Below, piece by piece: positions 1 to 8,418 of a stretch of 64,000 nucleotides of DNA. Below the pieces are notes generated by a model, which was not told where the DNA came from, searched no databases, and saw only the letters and a list, made by a program, of their open reading frames with translations. The DNA is from Aliarcobacter sp. (GTDB lineage Bacteria; Campylobacterota; Campylobacteria; Campylobacterales; Arcobacteraceae), in contig JAQVBE010000010.1 of the NCBI GenBank assembly GCA_028690445.1, positions 1 to 64,000 on the forward strand, written 5' to 3'. Position 1 is the first letter of the stretch. The number at the start of each line of letters is the position of its first letter. Both the position numbers and the translations under genes were made by a program.

Positions 1-41
1 CTAAACTTTCGTCTGATGCGCTTCAGTCAAATTGGACGGGA

Positions 42-70
42 ATTATAATAGGTTTTTCTCCCTTTGTCAA
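42..70 (-). promoter_or_regulatory. Strong sigma-70 promoter, probably of an rRNA or tRNA operon
   Basis: Read on the minus strand, a perfect -35 box TTGACA (65-70) is followed after exactly 17 bases by a perfect -10 box TATAAT (42-47). The bases just past the -10 are TTCCCGTCC, a GC-rich discriminator typical of stringently controlled stable-RNA promoters. An AT-rich stretch lies upstream of the -35 (about 71-110) and could serve as an UP element. Transcription runs off the left edge, so the product is not visible. An rRNA operon is the most likely target, a tRNA cluster or a highly expressed gene the alternative. The rest of 1-248 shows no credible gene. Confidence 0.75.
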
Positions 71-248
71 TAGCTTACCCCTTAAATTTCGCTTAAATTT
101 TTGGATTCATCTATCCTTACAGCTTTTACTAGTCTTTTATCGCCTTTTTTGTAGGTTGTTATGCTTTTAAGAGGTTAGTGATTCTTTTTAGTGTTTAATT
201 TAGAAGATTTAATTATAGAAAATGGAGAATTACTCCATTTCTGATATT

Positions 249-791
249 TTACATTTTTGAAATTAAATCTGCTAGTGCTTCTATTTCTGCTTCTGTTTTA
301 GTATTTACTTGTCCTGTCATAATATTTTTCATTACTCCACCATAACTTCCATCTTTATATCCATTTAAAGAATCAATTATTCTTTGTTTATCCCAACCTG
401 CAATAACTTGAGATTTTCCTAAAGCTGATTTCTCACCTTTTTGTCCATGACATGAACCACAATTTGCATATAAAGCAGTTCCATCTAGGGCTGCTGGCTC
501 TTGTGCTGTTTGTTCTGTTATTGCTGTTTCTATTTTTTCAGGAACAATAACTTTATTTTCTTTATTCTTTTCGACTATTGTTGAAACTGTTTCTTTTGCT
601 TCTTCGATTTTTGTTTCTTCGATTTTACTATTTTCTTTAACTTCTACAGAACTTTTCTCTACAGTAGCTACGGTTTCATCTTTTTTAATTTCTTGTGTTG
701 TTCCAGCAGCTTGAGTAGATTCTTTTTTCTCGTCTCCACAACCTGTTAATAATGCAACTGCTACTGCTGAACCTAATAAAAGTTTTCTCAT
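249..791 (-). CDS. Small c-type cytochrome lipoprotein (class I, cytochrome c553-like)
   Basis: The 180-residue product starts with a lipoprotein signal peptide ending in the lipobox LLTGC, so it should be anchored to a membrane facing the periplasm. Residues of about 25-95 form a low-complexity charged linker rich in Glu, Lys and Thr. The C-terminal 80 residues hold one haem-binding CxxCH motif (CGSCH) and, further on, the Met-bearing stretch VMKNIMTG that could give the axial ligand, as in single-haem class I cytochromes. It is likely an electron carrier between the bc1 complex or a dehydrogenase and a terminal oxidase or peroxidase, but the partner cannot be read from sequence. The start is preceded by a tandem repeat of AAAGGAAC, the second copy acting as ribosome binding site directly before ATG. 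Confidence 0.85.
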   Translation of the reverse strand: MRKLLLGSAVAVALLTGCGDEKKESTQAAGTTQEIKKDETVATVEKSSVEVKENSKIEETKIEEAKETVSTIVEKNKENKVIVPEKIETAITEQTAQEPAALDGTALYANCGSCHGQKGEKSALGKSQVIAGWDKQRIIDSLNGYKDGSYGGVMKNIMTGQVNTKTEAEIEALADLISKM

Positions 792-834
792 GTTCCTTTG
801 TTCCTTTGTTAAATAAAATAATAACTTGTTTGTT

Positions 835-859
835 TTATAAAAAACAATTTTCGAATTGT
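835..859 (-). terminator. Putative terminator after clpA
   Basis: On the minus strand a short hairpin (6-bp stem ACAATT/AATTGT at 844-859, four-base loop) is followed by a run of five T. It sits between the clpA stop and the cytochrome gene. The stem is short and AT-rich, so efficiency is doubtful. Confidence 0.4.
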
Positions 860-885
860 ATCCAAAGATTTGTATAAAAATTGTG

Positions 886-3105
886 TTATAAAGCTTTAAA
901 TTCGAAAATAAACTCTTTTTCGAAATCTATTTTCACAAATCCACCTTTTTTTAACTTACCAAATAAAATTTCATCTGTTAATGGATTTTTGATTTTATCT
1001 GATATTACTCTATTAAGTGGTCTTGCACCCATTGCTTTGTCATAACCTAAAGTTGCTAACTCTTTTTTAGCTTTTGCACTTATTTCAATTTTGATTTTTT
1101 TATCTATTAATTGTTTTTCCAAATCTTCTATAAATTTACCAGCAACTTTTGCAACTATATCAATACTTAATGAATCAAATGTAACTACACTATCAAGTCT
1201 GTTTCTAAACTCTGGTGCGAAGAATTTATTTATTGCTTTATTTTCATTTAATTTTTCATTTTTTGCAAATCCCATAACATTTGCTTCTGTTGCTCCTAAG
1301 TTTGAAGTCATTATTAAAACTACATTTTGGAAATCTGCTTTGTTTCCACTATTATCAGTTAATTCAGCATTATCCATAACTTGTAAAAGAATTGACATCA
1401 AATCAGGATGAGCTTTTTCAATTTCATCTAATAATAAAACAGTATGTGGATGTTTTCTAATGGCTTCTGTTAAAAGTCCACCTTGTTCAAACCCAACATA
1501 ACCAGCTGGTGCTCCAATTAATCTTGAAATTGTATGAGCTTCCATATATTCACTCATATCAAATCTTTCAAAATGAATTCCAAGTTGTGCTGATAACTCT
1601 TTAGCAACTTCTGTTTTTCCTACACCTGTTGGTCCTGTGAATAAAAAACTTCCAATTGGTTTTTTATCAAGTCCAAGACCAGCTTTGTTTCTTTTTATTG
1701 ATTGAACAATAGTTGTAATTGCTTTATCTTGACCAAAAACTCTTTTTTGCATATTTTTTTCTAAAGATTTTAAAAGAGTTAAATCAGATTTTGTTGCACT
1801 TCGCTCCGGAATATGTGCCATTTTGGCAATAATACTCTCCACATCTTTTGAAGTTATTGTTATATTTTTCTCAGATTTTGTTTTTAGTTCTGTTGCTAAT
1901 AATATTTTTTTAGAAGCTCCAACCTCATCAATTACATCAATTGCGCAATCTGGTAAAAATCTATCAGTAATGTATTTTTTACTTAATTCAACGGCACTTG
2001 TAATTGCAATTTTTGTATATTTTACACCATGATACTCTTCATACTTAGATTTTAAACCTTCTAAAATCGTAATTGAGTCTTCAATTGATGGTTCATTTAC
2101 ATCAACTTTTGCAAATCTTCTACTTAGTGCTTTATCTTTTGAAAAATCATTTCTAAATTCAGAAAATGTTGTTGCACCTATACATCTTAATTTTCCATTT
2201 GCTAACATTGGTTTTAAGATATTTGAAGCATCCATAGCAGAGCCACCAACACTTCCAGCTCCTACGATTGTATGTATTTCATCAATAAATAAAATTGCGT
2301 TTGGTATTTTTGCTACTTCTTTTAAAAGTGATTTTAATTTTTTCTCAAAATCTCCTCTATATTTAGTTCCTGCAATCATAGAACCCATATCAAGTGAAAA
2401 TACTTTTGCTTTTAGTAAAAACTCTGGAACTCTTTCATTTGCAATTTCTAAAGCTAAACCTTCAGCAATTGCAGTTTTACCAACACCTGGTTCACCAACT
2501 AAAATAGGATTATTTTTCTTTCTTCTACTTAAAATTTCAATTACTCTTGAAATTTCTGTTTCTCTTCCAATAACTGGGTCGATGTCACCTTTTTTTGCAA
2601 CTGAAACTAACTCTGTTGAATTTTTATCTAATACTTTATTGTCAATGTCATTATCTTCTTCATTTATATTATCTTCATCTAGCTCTTTGTGAGCAATCTC
2701 TTCTAAAATATCAACTCTTTGTATTCCTAACTTTTTCAATAAGTATGTAGCATATGATTTTTCATCTTTTAAAATAGCTACAAACATATCTTCTACATTT
2801 GCATTTGATTTTCCACTTGTTTGAACATGTGAAACCATATATTCTATTGTAGATGTTAAAGAGATAGTTTCCATTGGTTCATCTATTATATCTTTTGGTA
2901 GTTTTGGTGTATTTTCATCGATATATTTTTTTATATCATTAAATAATTTATTAGTATCAACACCTAAATCTAAAAATAAGTTTTCTATTGTTTCGTCATG
3001 AATTAACATTAAAAAAATATGTTCTAATGTTAAATATTCATGTTTACTACTTTTTGCATATCCCACAGCTTGTGTAAAAATGCTTCTTAATTCTTTGCTT
3101 ATCAT
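886..3105 (-). CDS. clpA: ATP-dependent Clp protease ATP-binding subunit ClpA
   Basis: ClpA is the hexameric AAA+ unfoldase that feeds substrates, including N-degron proteins delivered by ClpS, into the ClpP peptidase. The 739-residue protein has the expected order: an N-terminal Clp repeat domain (about 1-140), an acidic linker, a first AAA module with Walker A GEPGVGKTAIAEG and Walker B LFIDEIHT, and a second AAA module with Walker A GPTGVGKTEVAK and Walker B LLLDEIEKAHPD. A VMGFAKN segment in the second module matches the position of the ClpP-docking [LIV]-G-[FL] loop. The sensor-2 box GARPL is near the C terminus. It lies 3 bases after clpS, so the two are cotranscribed. Confidence 0.97.
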   Translation of the reverse strand: MISKELRSIFTQAVGYAKSSKHEYLTLEHIFLMLIHDETIENLFLDLGVDTNKLFNDIKKYIDENTPKLPKDIIDEPMETISLTSTIEYMVSHVQTSGKSNANVEDMFVAILKDEKSYATYLLKKLGIQRVDILEEIAHKELDEDNINEEDNDIDNKVLDKNSTELVSVAKKGDIDPVIGRETEISRVIEILSRRKKNNPILVGEPGVGKTAIAEGLALEIANERVPEFLLKAKVFSLDMGSMIAGTKYRGDFEKKLKSLLKEVAKIPNAILFIDEIHTIVGAGSVGGSAMDASNILKPMLANGKLRCIGATTFSEFRNDFSKDKALSRRFAKVDVNEPSIEDSITILEGLKSKYEEYHGVKYTKIAITSAVELSKKYITDRFLPDCAIDVIDEVGASKKILLATELKTKSEKNITITSKDVESIIAKMAHIPERSATKSDLTLLKSLEKNMQKRVFGQDKAITTIVQSIKRNKAGLGLDKKPIGSFLFTGPTGVGKTEVAKELSAQLGIHFERFDMSEYMEAHTISRLIGAPAGYVGFEQGGLLTEAIRKHPHTVLLLDEIEKAHPDLMSILLQVMDNAELTDNSGNKADFQNVVLIMTSNLGATEANVMGFAKNEKLNENKAINKFFAPEFRNRLDSVVTFDSLSIDIVAKVAGKFIEDLEKQLIDKKIKIEISAKAKKELATLGYDKAMGARPLNRVISDKIKNPLTDEILFGKLKKGGFVKIDFEKEFIFEFKAL

Positions 3106-3108
3106 TTT

Positions 3109-3408
3109 TTATTCTTCTTCCATTATTGCTTTTAAAGGAAAGCCTTTTTCTCTTGCCATACTTTTAACTTGTGCAACTTTTGTTGCTGCTATTTCATAAG
3201 TATAAGTTCCACACAACTCTTTGCCTTTATTATGAATATTTAACATTATAGTTGATGCTTCATCAACTGATTTTCGAAATACTCTTACTAAAACATCTAT
3301 TACAAAATCCATTGTTGAGAAATCATCATTCAATAAAAAGACTTTATATTTTTTTGGCTCTTGTAAATCTATTTCATCTTCTAATTCTATTTCTATTTCA
3401 TTACTCAC
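3109..3408 (-). CDS. clpS: ATP-dependent Clp protease adaptor ClpS
   Basis: This 99-residue adaptor binds N-end-rule substrates and docks on the ClpA N-domain. The conserved ClpS fold is clear: [17 protein letters not shown] carries the substrate-pocket Asn-Asp, and [15 protein letters not shown] is the second signature. The first 18 residues form an acidic flexible tail, as usual. clpA follows after 3 bases. The gene is divergent from the MoxR operon; the 191 bases between them (3409-3599) should hold promoters for both, but no clear consensus pair stands out. Confidence 0.96.
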   Translation of the reverse strand: MSNEIEIELEDEIDLQEPKKYKVFLLNDDFSTMDFVIDVLVRVFRKSVDEASTIMLNIHNKGKELCGTYTYEIAATKVAQVKSMAREKGFPLKAIMEEE

Positions 3409-3599
3409 TTCAAACCTTTGTTATAATCAATTATTAATGTGCTTATCTTATAATAAAATTACAATAATTAAAATAAAAAATGTTCTAAAATTTATACTAT
3501 ACAATTGTTAATGAAAGATTAGCATACTATTAATACTCTATTTACTCACACAATCTATACTTGCAAATCTAAAATCAAATTTAAACAAAAAGGTATTAA

Positions 3600-4547
3600 A
3601 TGAATAAGCTAATACAAAATATCAAAAATGAAATGAAAAAAGTTATTGTTGGGCAAGAAGAGTTAATTGACTCTTTGCTCATAGGACTTATTGCAAATGG
3701 ACACATTTTAGTGGAAGGTGTTCCTGGACTTGCAAAAACAACGGCTATTAATGCCTTAGCTCAGGCTTTAGGAATTGATTTTAAAAGGATTCAGTTTACT
3801 CCTGACTTACTTCCAAGTGATATAACTGGAACTGAAATTTATAATCCAAAAAGTGGGGAATTTTCTATCAAAAAAGGACCAGCATTTACAAACCTATTAC
3901 TTGCCGATGAAATAAATAGAGCACCAGCAAAAGTTCAAGCAGCGCTTTTAGAAGTAATGCAAGAAAGACAAATCACTATTTCTGATACAACTTTTAAATC
4001 ACCAACTCCTTTTTTAGTAATGGCAACAGAAAATCCAGTTGAACAAGAAGGAGCTTATAGGCTTCCAGAAGCACAACTTGATAGATTTATGATGAAAGTA
4101 TTAGTTGGATATAACACTTTTGATGAAGAGATGGAAATTGTAAATAGAGTTGCAATTAAAGGCTTTGAACAAATTCAAGTTGTTGCAAGTGTTGATGATA
4201 TTAAAAATATGAAAGAATCACTAAAAGAGATTCATGTTGATTCTGCTGTAAAAAATTATATGACAAAACTCATTTTTGCTACAAGAGAGCCAAAAGATTA
4301 TGATTTACATGATATTGCTGAATATATTGAGTTTGGTGCAAGTCCAAGAGCTTCTATTGATTTATACAAAGCAAGTATTGCAACAGCTTTGATTAGAGGA
4401 AAAGATTATGTTACTCCTTTAGATATCTCTTATGTTTTAAAAGGTGTATTAAGACATAGATTAATTCTTAACTTCAAAGCAAGAGCAAACGGAATAACAA
4501 CAGATTATATCATTGAAAAAATTATCCAAAAAATCAAAACTCCTTAA
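3600..4547 (+). CDS. MoxR-family AAA+ ATPase
   Basis: MoxR ATPases are chaperone-like AAA+ proteins that work with von Willebrand A (VWA) proteins. The 315-residue sequence shows Walker A GVPGLAKTT (about residues 40-48), Walker B LLADEINRAPAK (about 100-111), sensor 1 in MATENPVEQEGAY and the C-terminal lid with SPRASIDL. It is the first gene of a compact run with a DUF58 protein, two VWA proteins, a TPR protein and a BatD-like protein, the standard Bat aerotolerance arrangement. The substrate complex is unknown. The start is preceded by AAAAAGG. Confidence 0.93.
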   Translation: MNKLIQNIKNEMKKVIVGQEELIDSLLIGLIANGHILVEGVPGLAKTTAINALAQALGIDFKRIQFTPDLLPSDITGTEIYNPKSGEFSIKKGPAFTNLLLADEINRAPAKVQAALLEVMQERQITISDTTFKSPTPFLVMATENPVEQEGAYRLPEAQLDRFMMKVLVGYNTFDEEMEIVNRVAIKGFEQIQVVASVDDIKNMKESLKEIHVDSAVKNYMTKLIFATREPKDYDLHDIAEYIEFGASPRASIDLYKASIATALIRGKDYVTPLDISYVLKGVLRHRLILNFKARANGITTDYIIEKIIQKIKTP

Positions 4548-4557
4548 GTAAAAGGAG
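4540..4557 (+). promoter_or_regulatory. Stop-codon hairpin covering the next ribosome binding site
   Basis: CTCCTT (4540-4545) at the very end of the moxR reading frame can pair with AAGGAG (4552-4557), the ribosome binding site of the DUF58 gene, around a 6-base loop. The moxR stop codon (4545-4547) lies within the hairpin. A ribosome finishing moxR would open it, which suggests translational coupling. The pairing is seen; the regulatory role is inferred. Confidence 0.4.
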
Positions 4558-4564
4558 CATTAAA

Positions 4565-5395
4565 ATGTATGATAAAGCAAAAGAGATAATAATAAAAGCT
4601 AAAACAAATATCTTTAATTCAAATCTTGGAGGACAATTAACTTCGCTAAAAGGTGAAGGTTTAGATTTTAAAGAGATTAAAGAGTACAGCTACGGTGATA
4701 ATATTAAAAATATCAACTGGAAAGCAACTGCAAAAAGTAACTCTTTAAAAGTAAATATATTTGATGAGAGTAGACAATTAAATATCATCGTGGCTTTTTT
4801 AATAAATGGAAGTTTGGAGTTTGGTTCTGTTAATATGAAACAAGATATTGCAGCTGAGATTATCGCCCTACTTGGTTTTTCATCTATTTATAATCATGAT
4901 TTACTTTATCCCATATTTTTTAGTGATAAAAGTGAGATATTTTATGAACCAACTTATGATGAAACTATTATTTATAAATTAATACAAGAGGCTTTGGAAA
5001 TTAAATGCCTAAAAAAAGAGGTAAATTATAAAAAGTTTTGTGACTATGTAAATACAACAATGAAACAACGCTCTGTTATTTTTGTAATTGGAGATTTTTA
5101 TGGAGATGTGGATTTAAGTCAAATTGCTTATAAAAATGATGTTTATGCGTTAATAGTTCGAGATAGATTAGAAGAATATCCTTTATTAAATGGGGAATTT
5201 GAACTTGTAAATGCTACAAATCTCAAAAGTAGTGAATTTAATATTACTAAAGATGTAGCAAAAAAATATAAAAAGCTTTTAGATTTACAAGATGAGCAAC
5301 TAGAAGAGCATTTTCTTAAACACAGAATCACTCATGGAAAAATATACACAGATGATGATATTTTCCTGCGATTATCACAAATTATAAAAGGATAA
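4565..5395 (+). CDS. DUF58 domain protein of the Bat operon
   Basis: The 276-residue protein has the DUF58 signature around residues 37-60 (DFKEIKEYSYGD, then NINWKATAKS), followed by a degenerate VWA-like C-terminal half. DUF58 proteins nearly always sit next to MoxR and Bat genes and are thought to be their partners, although no biochemical activity is established. No membrane segment is visible. It lies 17 bases after moxR, and its ribosome binding site may be masked by a hairpin at the moxR stop. Confidence 0.88.
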   Translation: MYDKAKEIIIKAKTNIFNSNLGGQLTSLKGEGLDFKEIKEYSYGDNIKNINWKATAKSNSLKVNIFDESRQLNIIVAFLINGSLEFGSVNMKQDIAAEIIALLGFSSIYNHDLLYPIFFSDKSEIFYEPTYDETIIYKLIQEALEIKCLKKEVNYKKFCDYVNTTMKQRSVIFVIGDFYGDVDLSQIAYKNDVYALIVRDRLEEYPLLNGEFELVNATNLKSSEFNITKDVAKKYKKLLDLQDEQLEEHFLKHRITHGKIYTDDDIFLRLSQIIKG

Positions 5396-5397
5396 AT

Positions 5398-5775
5398 GTG
5401 GAAGATTTAAAAGATATAAAAGGAATTATTGAAGTTCCTGATTATTCTCTTTGGATTTTACTAAGCATAATTGCTTTTGTAGTCTTTTGTTTAATAATTC
5501 TAATTTATTTTCTCAAAAACAGAAGAAAAAAAAGAAAAAAACCAAGTCTAAAACAAATCGCAATGAAAAATTTAAAAGAGATAGATTTTGATGATACAAA
5601 AAGTGCAGTTTACAGTTTTTGTGAGAATTTCCAACACTTTATATATGAAAAAAATAAAGAAGCTTTTGAAAATTTACAAAAAGAGTTGGAAATATTCAAA
5701 TATAAAAAAGAGATAGAAAAACTCTCAGATGAACAAAAAAATAGAATTAAAAATATGATAAAGGAGATTAAATGA
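5398..5775 (+). CDS. Single-pass membrane protein of the Bat operon (DUF4381-like position)
   Basis: This 125-residue protein has one strong membrane segment (about residues 17-40, rich in Ile, Leu and Phe), followed by a very basic cluster (NRRKKRKK) and a helical cytoplasmic tail. It starts with GTG two bases after the DUF58 stop; the nearby ATG is out of frame and runs into a stop at once. It overlaps the next gene by 4 bases (ATGA). The place between the DUF58 and VWA genes matches small DUF4381-type membrane proteins of other Bat operons, but sequence similarity cannot be confirmed by eye. Function unknown. Confidence 0.8.
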   Translation: MEDLKDIKGIIEVPDYSLWILLSIIAFVVFCLIILIYFLKNRRKKRKKPSLKQIAMKNLKEIDFDDTKSAVYSFCENFQHFIYEKNKEAFENLQKELEIFKYKKEIEKLSDEQKNRIKNMIKEIK

Positions 5776-6665
5776 ATTTTTCAAACTATACATTTGAATA
5801 TCCTTATGCTTTTTTAATCCTAATACTCTTTTTTGTATGTTTAAAATTTTGCAAAACAAAAGGTGTTTCTTTTTATTTTCCCAATATTGCTTTATTAGAA
5901 AAAGCCTCAAAAAATTCTATACTTTTGATAAACAGTTTGAAATTTTTAACTGTTTTATTTTTGGTTATAGCTTTGAGTTCACCAATTAAAGAAGATGATG
6001 TAAATATTAAAAATGATGAAGGTTACGAAATTTCTCTTATCTTGGATGCAAGTGGTTCAATGATAGAAGCAAATAAATTTGGTATTGTAAAAGATATTGT
6101 GACAGATTTTGTTGATAAAAGAGAACATGACCGTTTAGGTTTGAGTATTTTTGCAGACTTTGCTTATGTAGCGATTCCTTTGACTTATGATAAAAATAGT
6201 ATAAAAAGATTGTTAAGCAAAATCGAAGTTGGAATTGCAGGTCGTCAAAGAACAGCTTTGAATGAAGCACTTTTTTTAAGTTCAAATCTTTTTAAAACAA
6301 GTAAATCAAAAAATAAAATTGCCATACTTTTAACAGATGGGATAGATAACACAAATACTATTCCTTTAGATGTGGCAATAAATACAGCTAAAAAATATGG
6401 GATAAAAGTTTATACAATTGGAGTTGGAACTCCTGGCGATTTTAATCCAGCAGTATTGCAAGAAATAGCAAATCAAACAGATGCAAAATATTTTTATGCT
6501 GACACAATTCAAGGATTAAAAGATATTTATTCAACAATTAATAAATTAGAGAAAAGCGAAATAAAAGCTGAAAAATATGTGAAAAAAACATATTTTTATC
6601 AATATTTTTTAGTTTTAGCAATGCTATTTTTCATGGCATATTTTTATATGTCAAATAAGGAGTAA
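5772..6665 (+). CDS. batA: VWA-domain membrane protein BatA
   Basis: The 297-residue protein has two N-terminal hydrophobic segments (about 12-28 and 52-72), a VWA domain (about 85-265) and a C-terminal membrane segment (about 272-290). The metal-ion-dependent adhesion site is complete: DASGS, a Thr in RQRTALNEA, and LLTDGIDN. This layout is that of BatA/BatB aerotolerance proteins, which display the VWA domain on the periplasmic face. It overlaps the preceding gene by 4 bases and is 2 bases ahead of batB. Confidence 0.88.
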   Translation: MNFSNYTFEYPYAFLILILFFVCLKFCKTKGVSFYFPNIALLEKASKNSILLINSLKFLTVLFLVIALSSPIKEDDVNIKNDEGYEISLILDASGSMIEANKFGIVKDIVTDFVDKREHDRLGLSIFADFAYVAIPLTYDKNSIKRLLSKIEVGIAGRQRTALNEALFLSSNLFKTSKSKNKIAILLTDGIDNTNTIPLDVAINTAKKYGIKVYTIGVGTPGDFNPAVLQEIANQTDAKYFYADTIQGLKDIYSTINKLEKSEIKAEKYVKKTYFYQYFLVLAMLFFMAYFYMSNKE

Positions 6666-6667
6666 GC

Positions 6668-7612
6668 ATGTTTTATTTTAAAAATATAGAGTTTTTATAT
6701 CTACTTCTTTTGATTATTCCTTTGATTTATCTAATAAGTAAAAGAAAAGAGTTTGTTTTAGGACAATTTTCAAGTGAAGTATTTAAAAGAATAGAGTTTA
6801 AAAATAACAGATTCTCAAAAAAGACAAGAGCAATAATATTGATTTTCTCTTTTGTTTGTTTAATTTTTGCACTTGCAAGACCTATAATGCAAAACGGTGA
6901 GATAAAAATAAAATCAAGTTTTGTAGATATGTTAGTGGCTGTAGATATTTCAAAATCAATGATGGCAGATGATATTTATCCAAGTAGATTTGAGTTTGAA
7001 AAAAATAAACTCTTCTCATTTTTAGATGAATTAAAAAATATTAGAGTAGGACTTGTTGGATTTAGTTCTCAAACTTTTTTGATTTCACCTTTGACTGAGG
7101 ATTTTAACTCTTTGAAGTTTCTGGTAAAAAATCTAAAATTTGAGTATTTAAATTTAAAAGGTACAAATATTAAATCAGTTTTAGAAGTTACAGATGATTT
7201 ATTAAAAGATGAAAAAAATAAGATTCTTCTAATTTTTACAGATGGTGGGAATGAAGATAATTTTGAAAACGAAATAACTTATGCGAAAACACACAATATT
7301 ACTGTTTATGTTTATAATATAGGAACTTCAAAAGGTGGAATTATCAAAGATGATAATGATAATGCTGTTTTAGTAAAACTAAATGAAAATATCAAAAAAC
7401 TTGCTTTAGATACAAATGGAGCTTATTTACAACAATCATTAAATCAAGATGACATAAAACAATTAAGTGAGATTATGAACAATAATTACAAAGCACAAGA
7501 GAGTAAAGAAGATGTTATTAAAGATGAAAAAGAGCTGTTTATTTATCCATTAATTTTTGCAATTATTCTATTTTTTATGGGGATTTTTTCACTTCCAAGG
7601 AGAGTATCATGA
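6668..7612 (+). CDS. batB: VWA-domain membrane protein BatB
   Basis: A second VWA protein of 314 residues with the same architecture as its upstream neighbour: an N-terminal membrane segment, a hydrophobic segment near 57-75, a VWA domain with DISKS, a Thr in KGTNIKSV and FTDGGNED, and a C-terminal membrane segment near residues 290-308. The pair BatA/BatB is known in Bacteroides and Leptospira as part of a complex with the TPR protein BatC. Its stop overlaps the start of batC by 4 bases. Confidence 0.87.
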   Translation: MFYFKNIEFLYLLLLIIPLIYLISKRKEFVLGQFSSEVFKRIEFKNNRFSKKTRAIILIFSFVCLIFALARPIMQNGEIKIKSSFVDMLVAVDISKSMMADDIYPSRFEFEKNKLFSFLDELKNIRVGLVGFSSQTFLISPLTEDFNSLKFLVKNLKFEYLNLKGTNIKSVLEVTDDLLKDEKNKILLIFTDGGNEDNFENEITYAKTHNITVYVYNIGTSKGGIIKDDNDNAVLVKLNENIKKLALDTNGAYLQQSLNQDDIKQLSEIMNNNYKAQESKEDVIKDEKELFIYPLIFAIILFFMGIFSLPRRVS

Positions 7613-8418
7613 AAATATTTATAAGTTTAATTTTTATTACTTTGACTTTTTCATGGGCTTCGGTATTAGATTTTAAATATTTAGATGATGCAAAAAAAGC
7701 TTATGAAAACAAAGATTATGAAAAAGCAGCAGATTCATATTCAAAGGTAGATAATGATGAAGCAAAATTTAATCAAGCAGACTCTTTATACAAAGCAAAA
7801 AAATATGATGAAGCATTAAAAGCTTATTCTTCAATTTCAAATAAAGATTTAGAATTTGACAAACTTTATAATATGGGAAATTCTTATGCTAATTTAAAAG
7901 ATACGGATAAAGCCATAAAAAGTTACGAAGATGCTTTGAAAATAAAAGATGACCAAGATACTAAGTATAATCTAGAACTTTTAAAAAAGCAAAAAGAGGA
8001 ACAAAAAAAGAATCAAGACAAGAAAAATGACCAAAATAAACAAGATGAAGAGAACAAACAACAAAATTCTCAAAATCAAAATCAGGATAAACAAGAAAAT
8101 AAAGAGGATAATCAAAAACAAGAGAATCAACAAAACAATAATAAAGAAGATGAAAATAAAAAGGAAAATAAACAAGAACCAAAACAACAAAATAGCCAAG
8201 ATTCAAAAAAACAAGAGAATCAAAAAGATACAGAACAACAAAATAAAAATGAGCAAGAAGAACAAAAACAAACTCAAGAGCAAGAAACACTACAAAAAGA
8301 ACAAACAATTAGCAATATGGAAGAGAGAAAATGGCAAAAACTTCTAAATGATAGAGAAATAAATACACTTTTACTTCCATTAACAAAAGGAGATAACAAT
8401 GAAAAACAACCTTGGTAA
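7609..8418 (+). CDS. batC: TPR protein BatC-like, with a long Gln/Asn/Lys/Glu-rich tail
   Basis: The 269-residue product has a signal peptide (cleavage likely near FSWAS), then about 110 residues of TPR-type helices (AKKAYENKDYEKAADSY, DEALKAY, and the more canonical LYNMGNSYANLKDTDKAIKSY). From about residue 125 to 240 it is almost only Lys, Gln, Asn, Glu and Asp, a disordered polar tract, ending in a short mixed tail. BatC proteins are TPR partners of BatA and BatB. The last 20 bases overlap the start of batD. The adenine-rich tract produces long open frames on both strands that are not genes. Confidence 0.83.
   Translation: MKIFISLIFITLTFSWASVLDFKYLDDAKKAYENKDYEKAADSYSKVDNDEAKFNQADSLYKAKKYDEALKAYSSISNKDLEFDKLYNMGNSYANLKDTDKAIKSYEDALKIKDDQDTKYNLELLKKQKEEQKKNQDKKNDQNKQDEENKQQNSQNQNQDKQENKEDNQKQENQQNNNKEDENKKENKQEPKQQNSQDSKKQENQKDTEQQNKNEQEEQKQTQEQETLQKEQTISNMEERKWQKLLNDREINTLLLPLTKGDNNEKQPW

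Noticed and set aside
7961..8347. Several long open frames on both strands within the BatC-like gene
   Set aside because: They arise from the adenine/cytosine-rich low-complexity tract and have no ribosome binding site or credible protein sequence.
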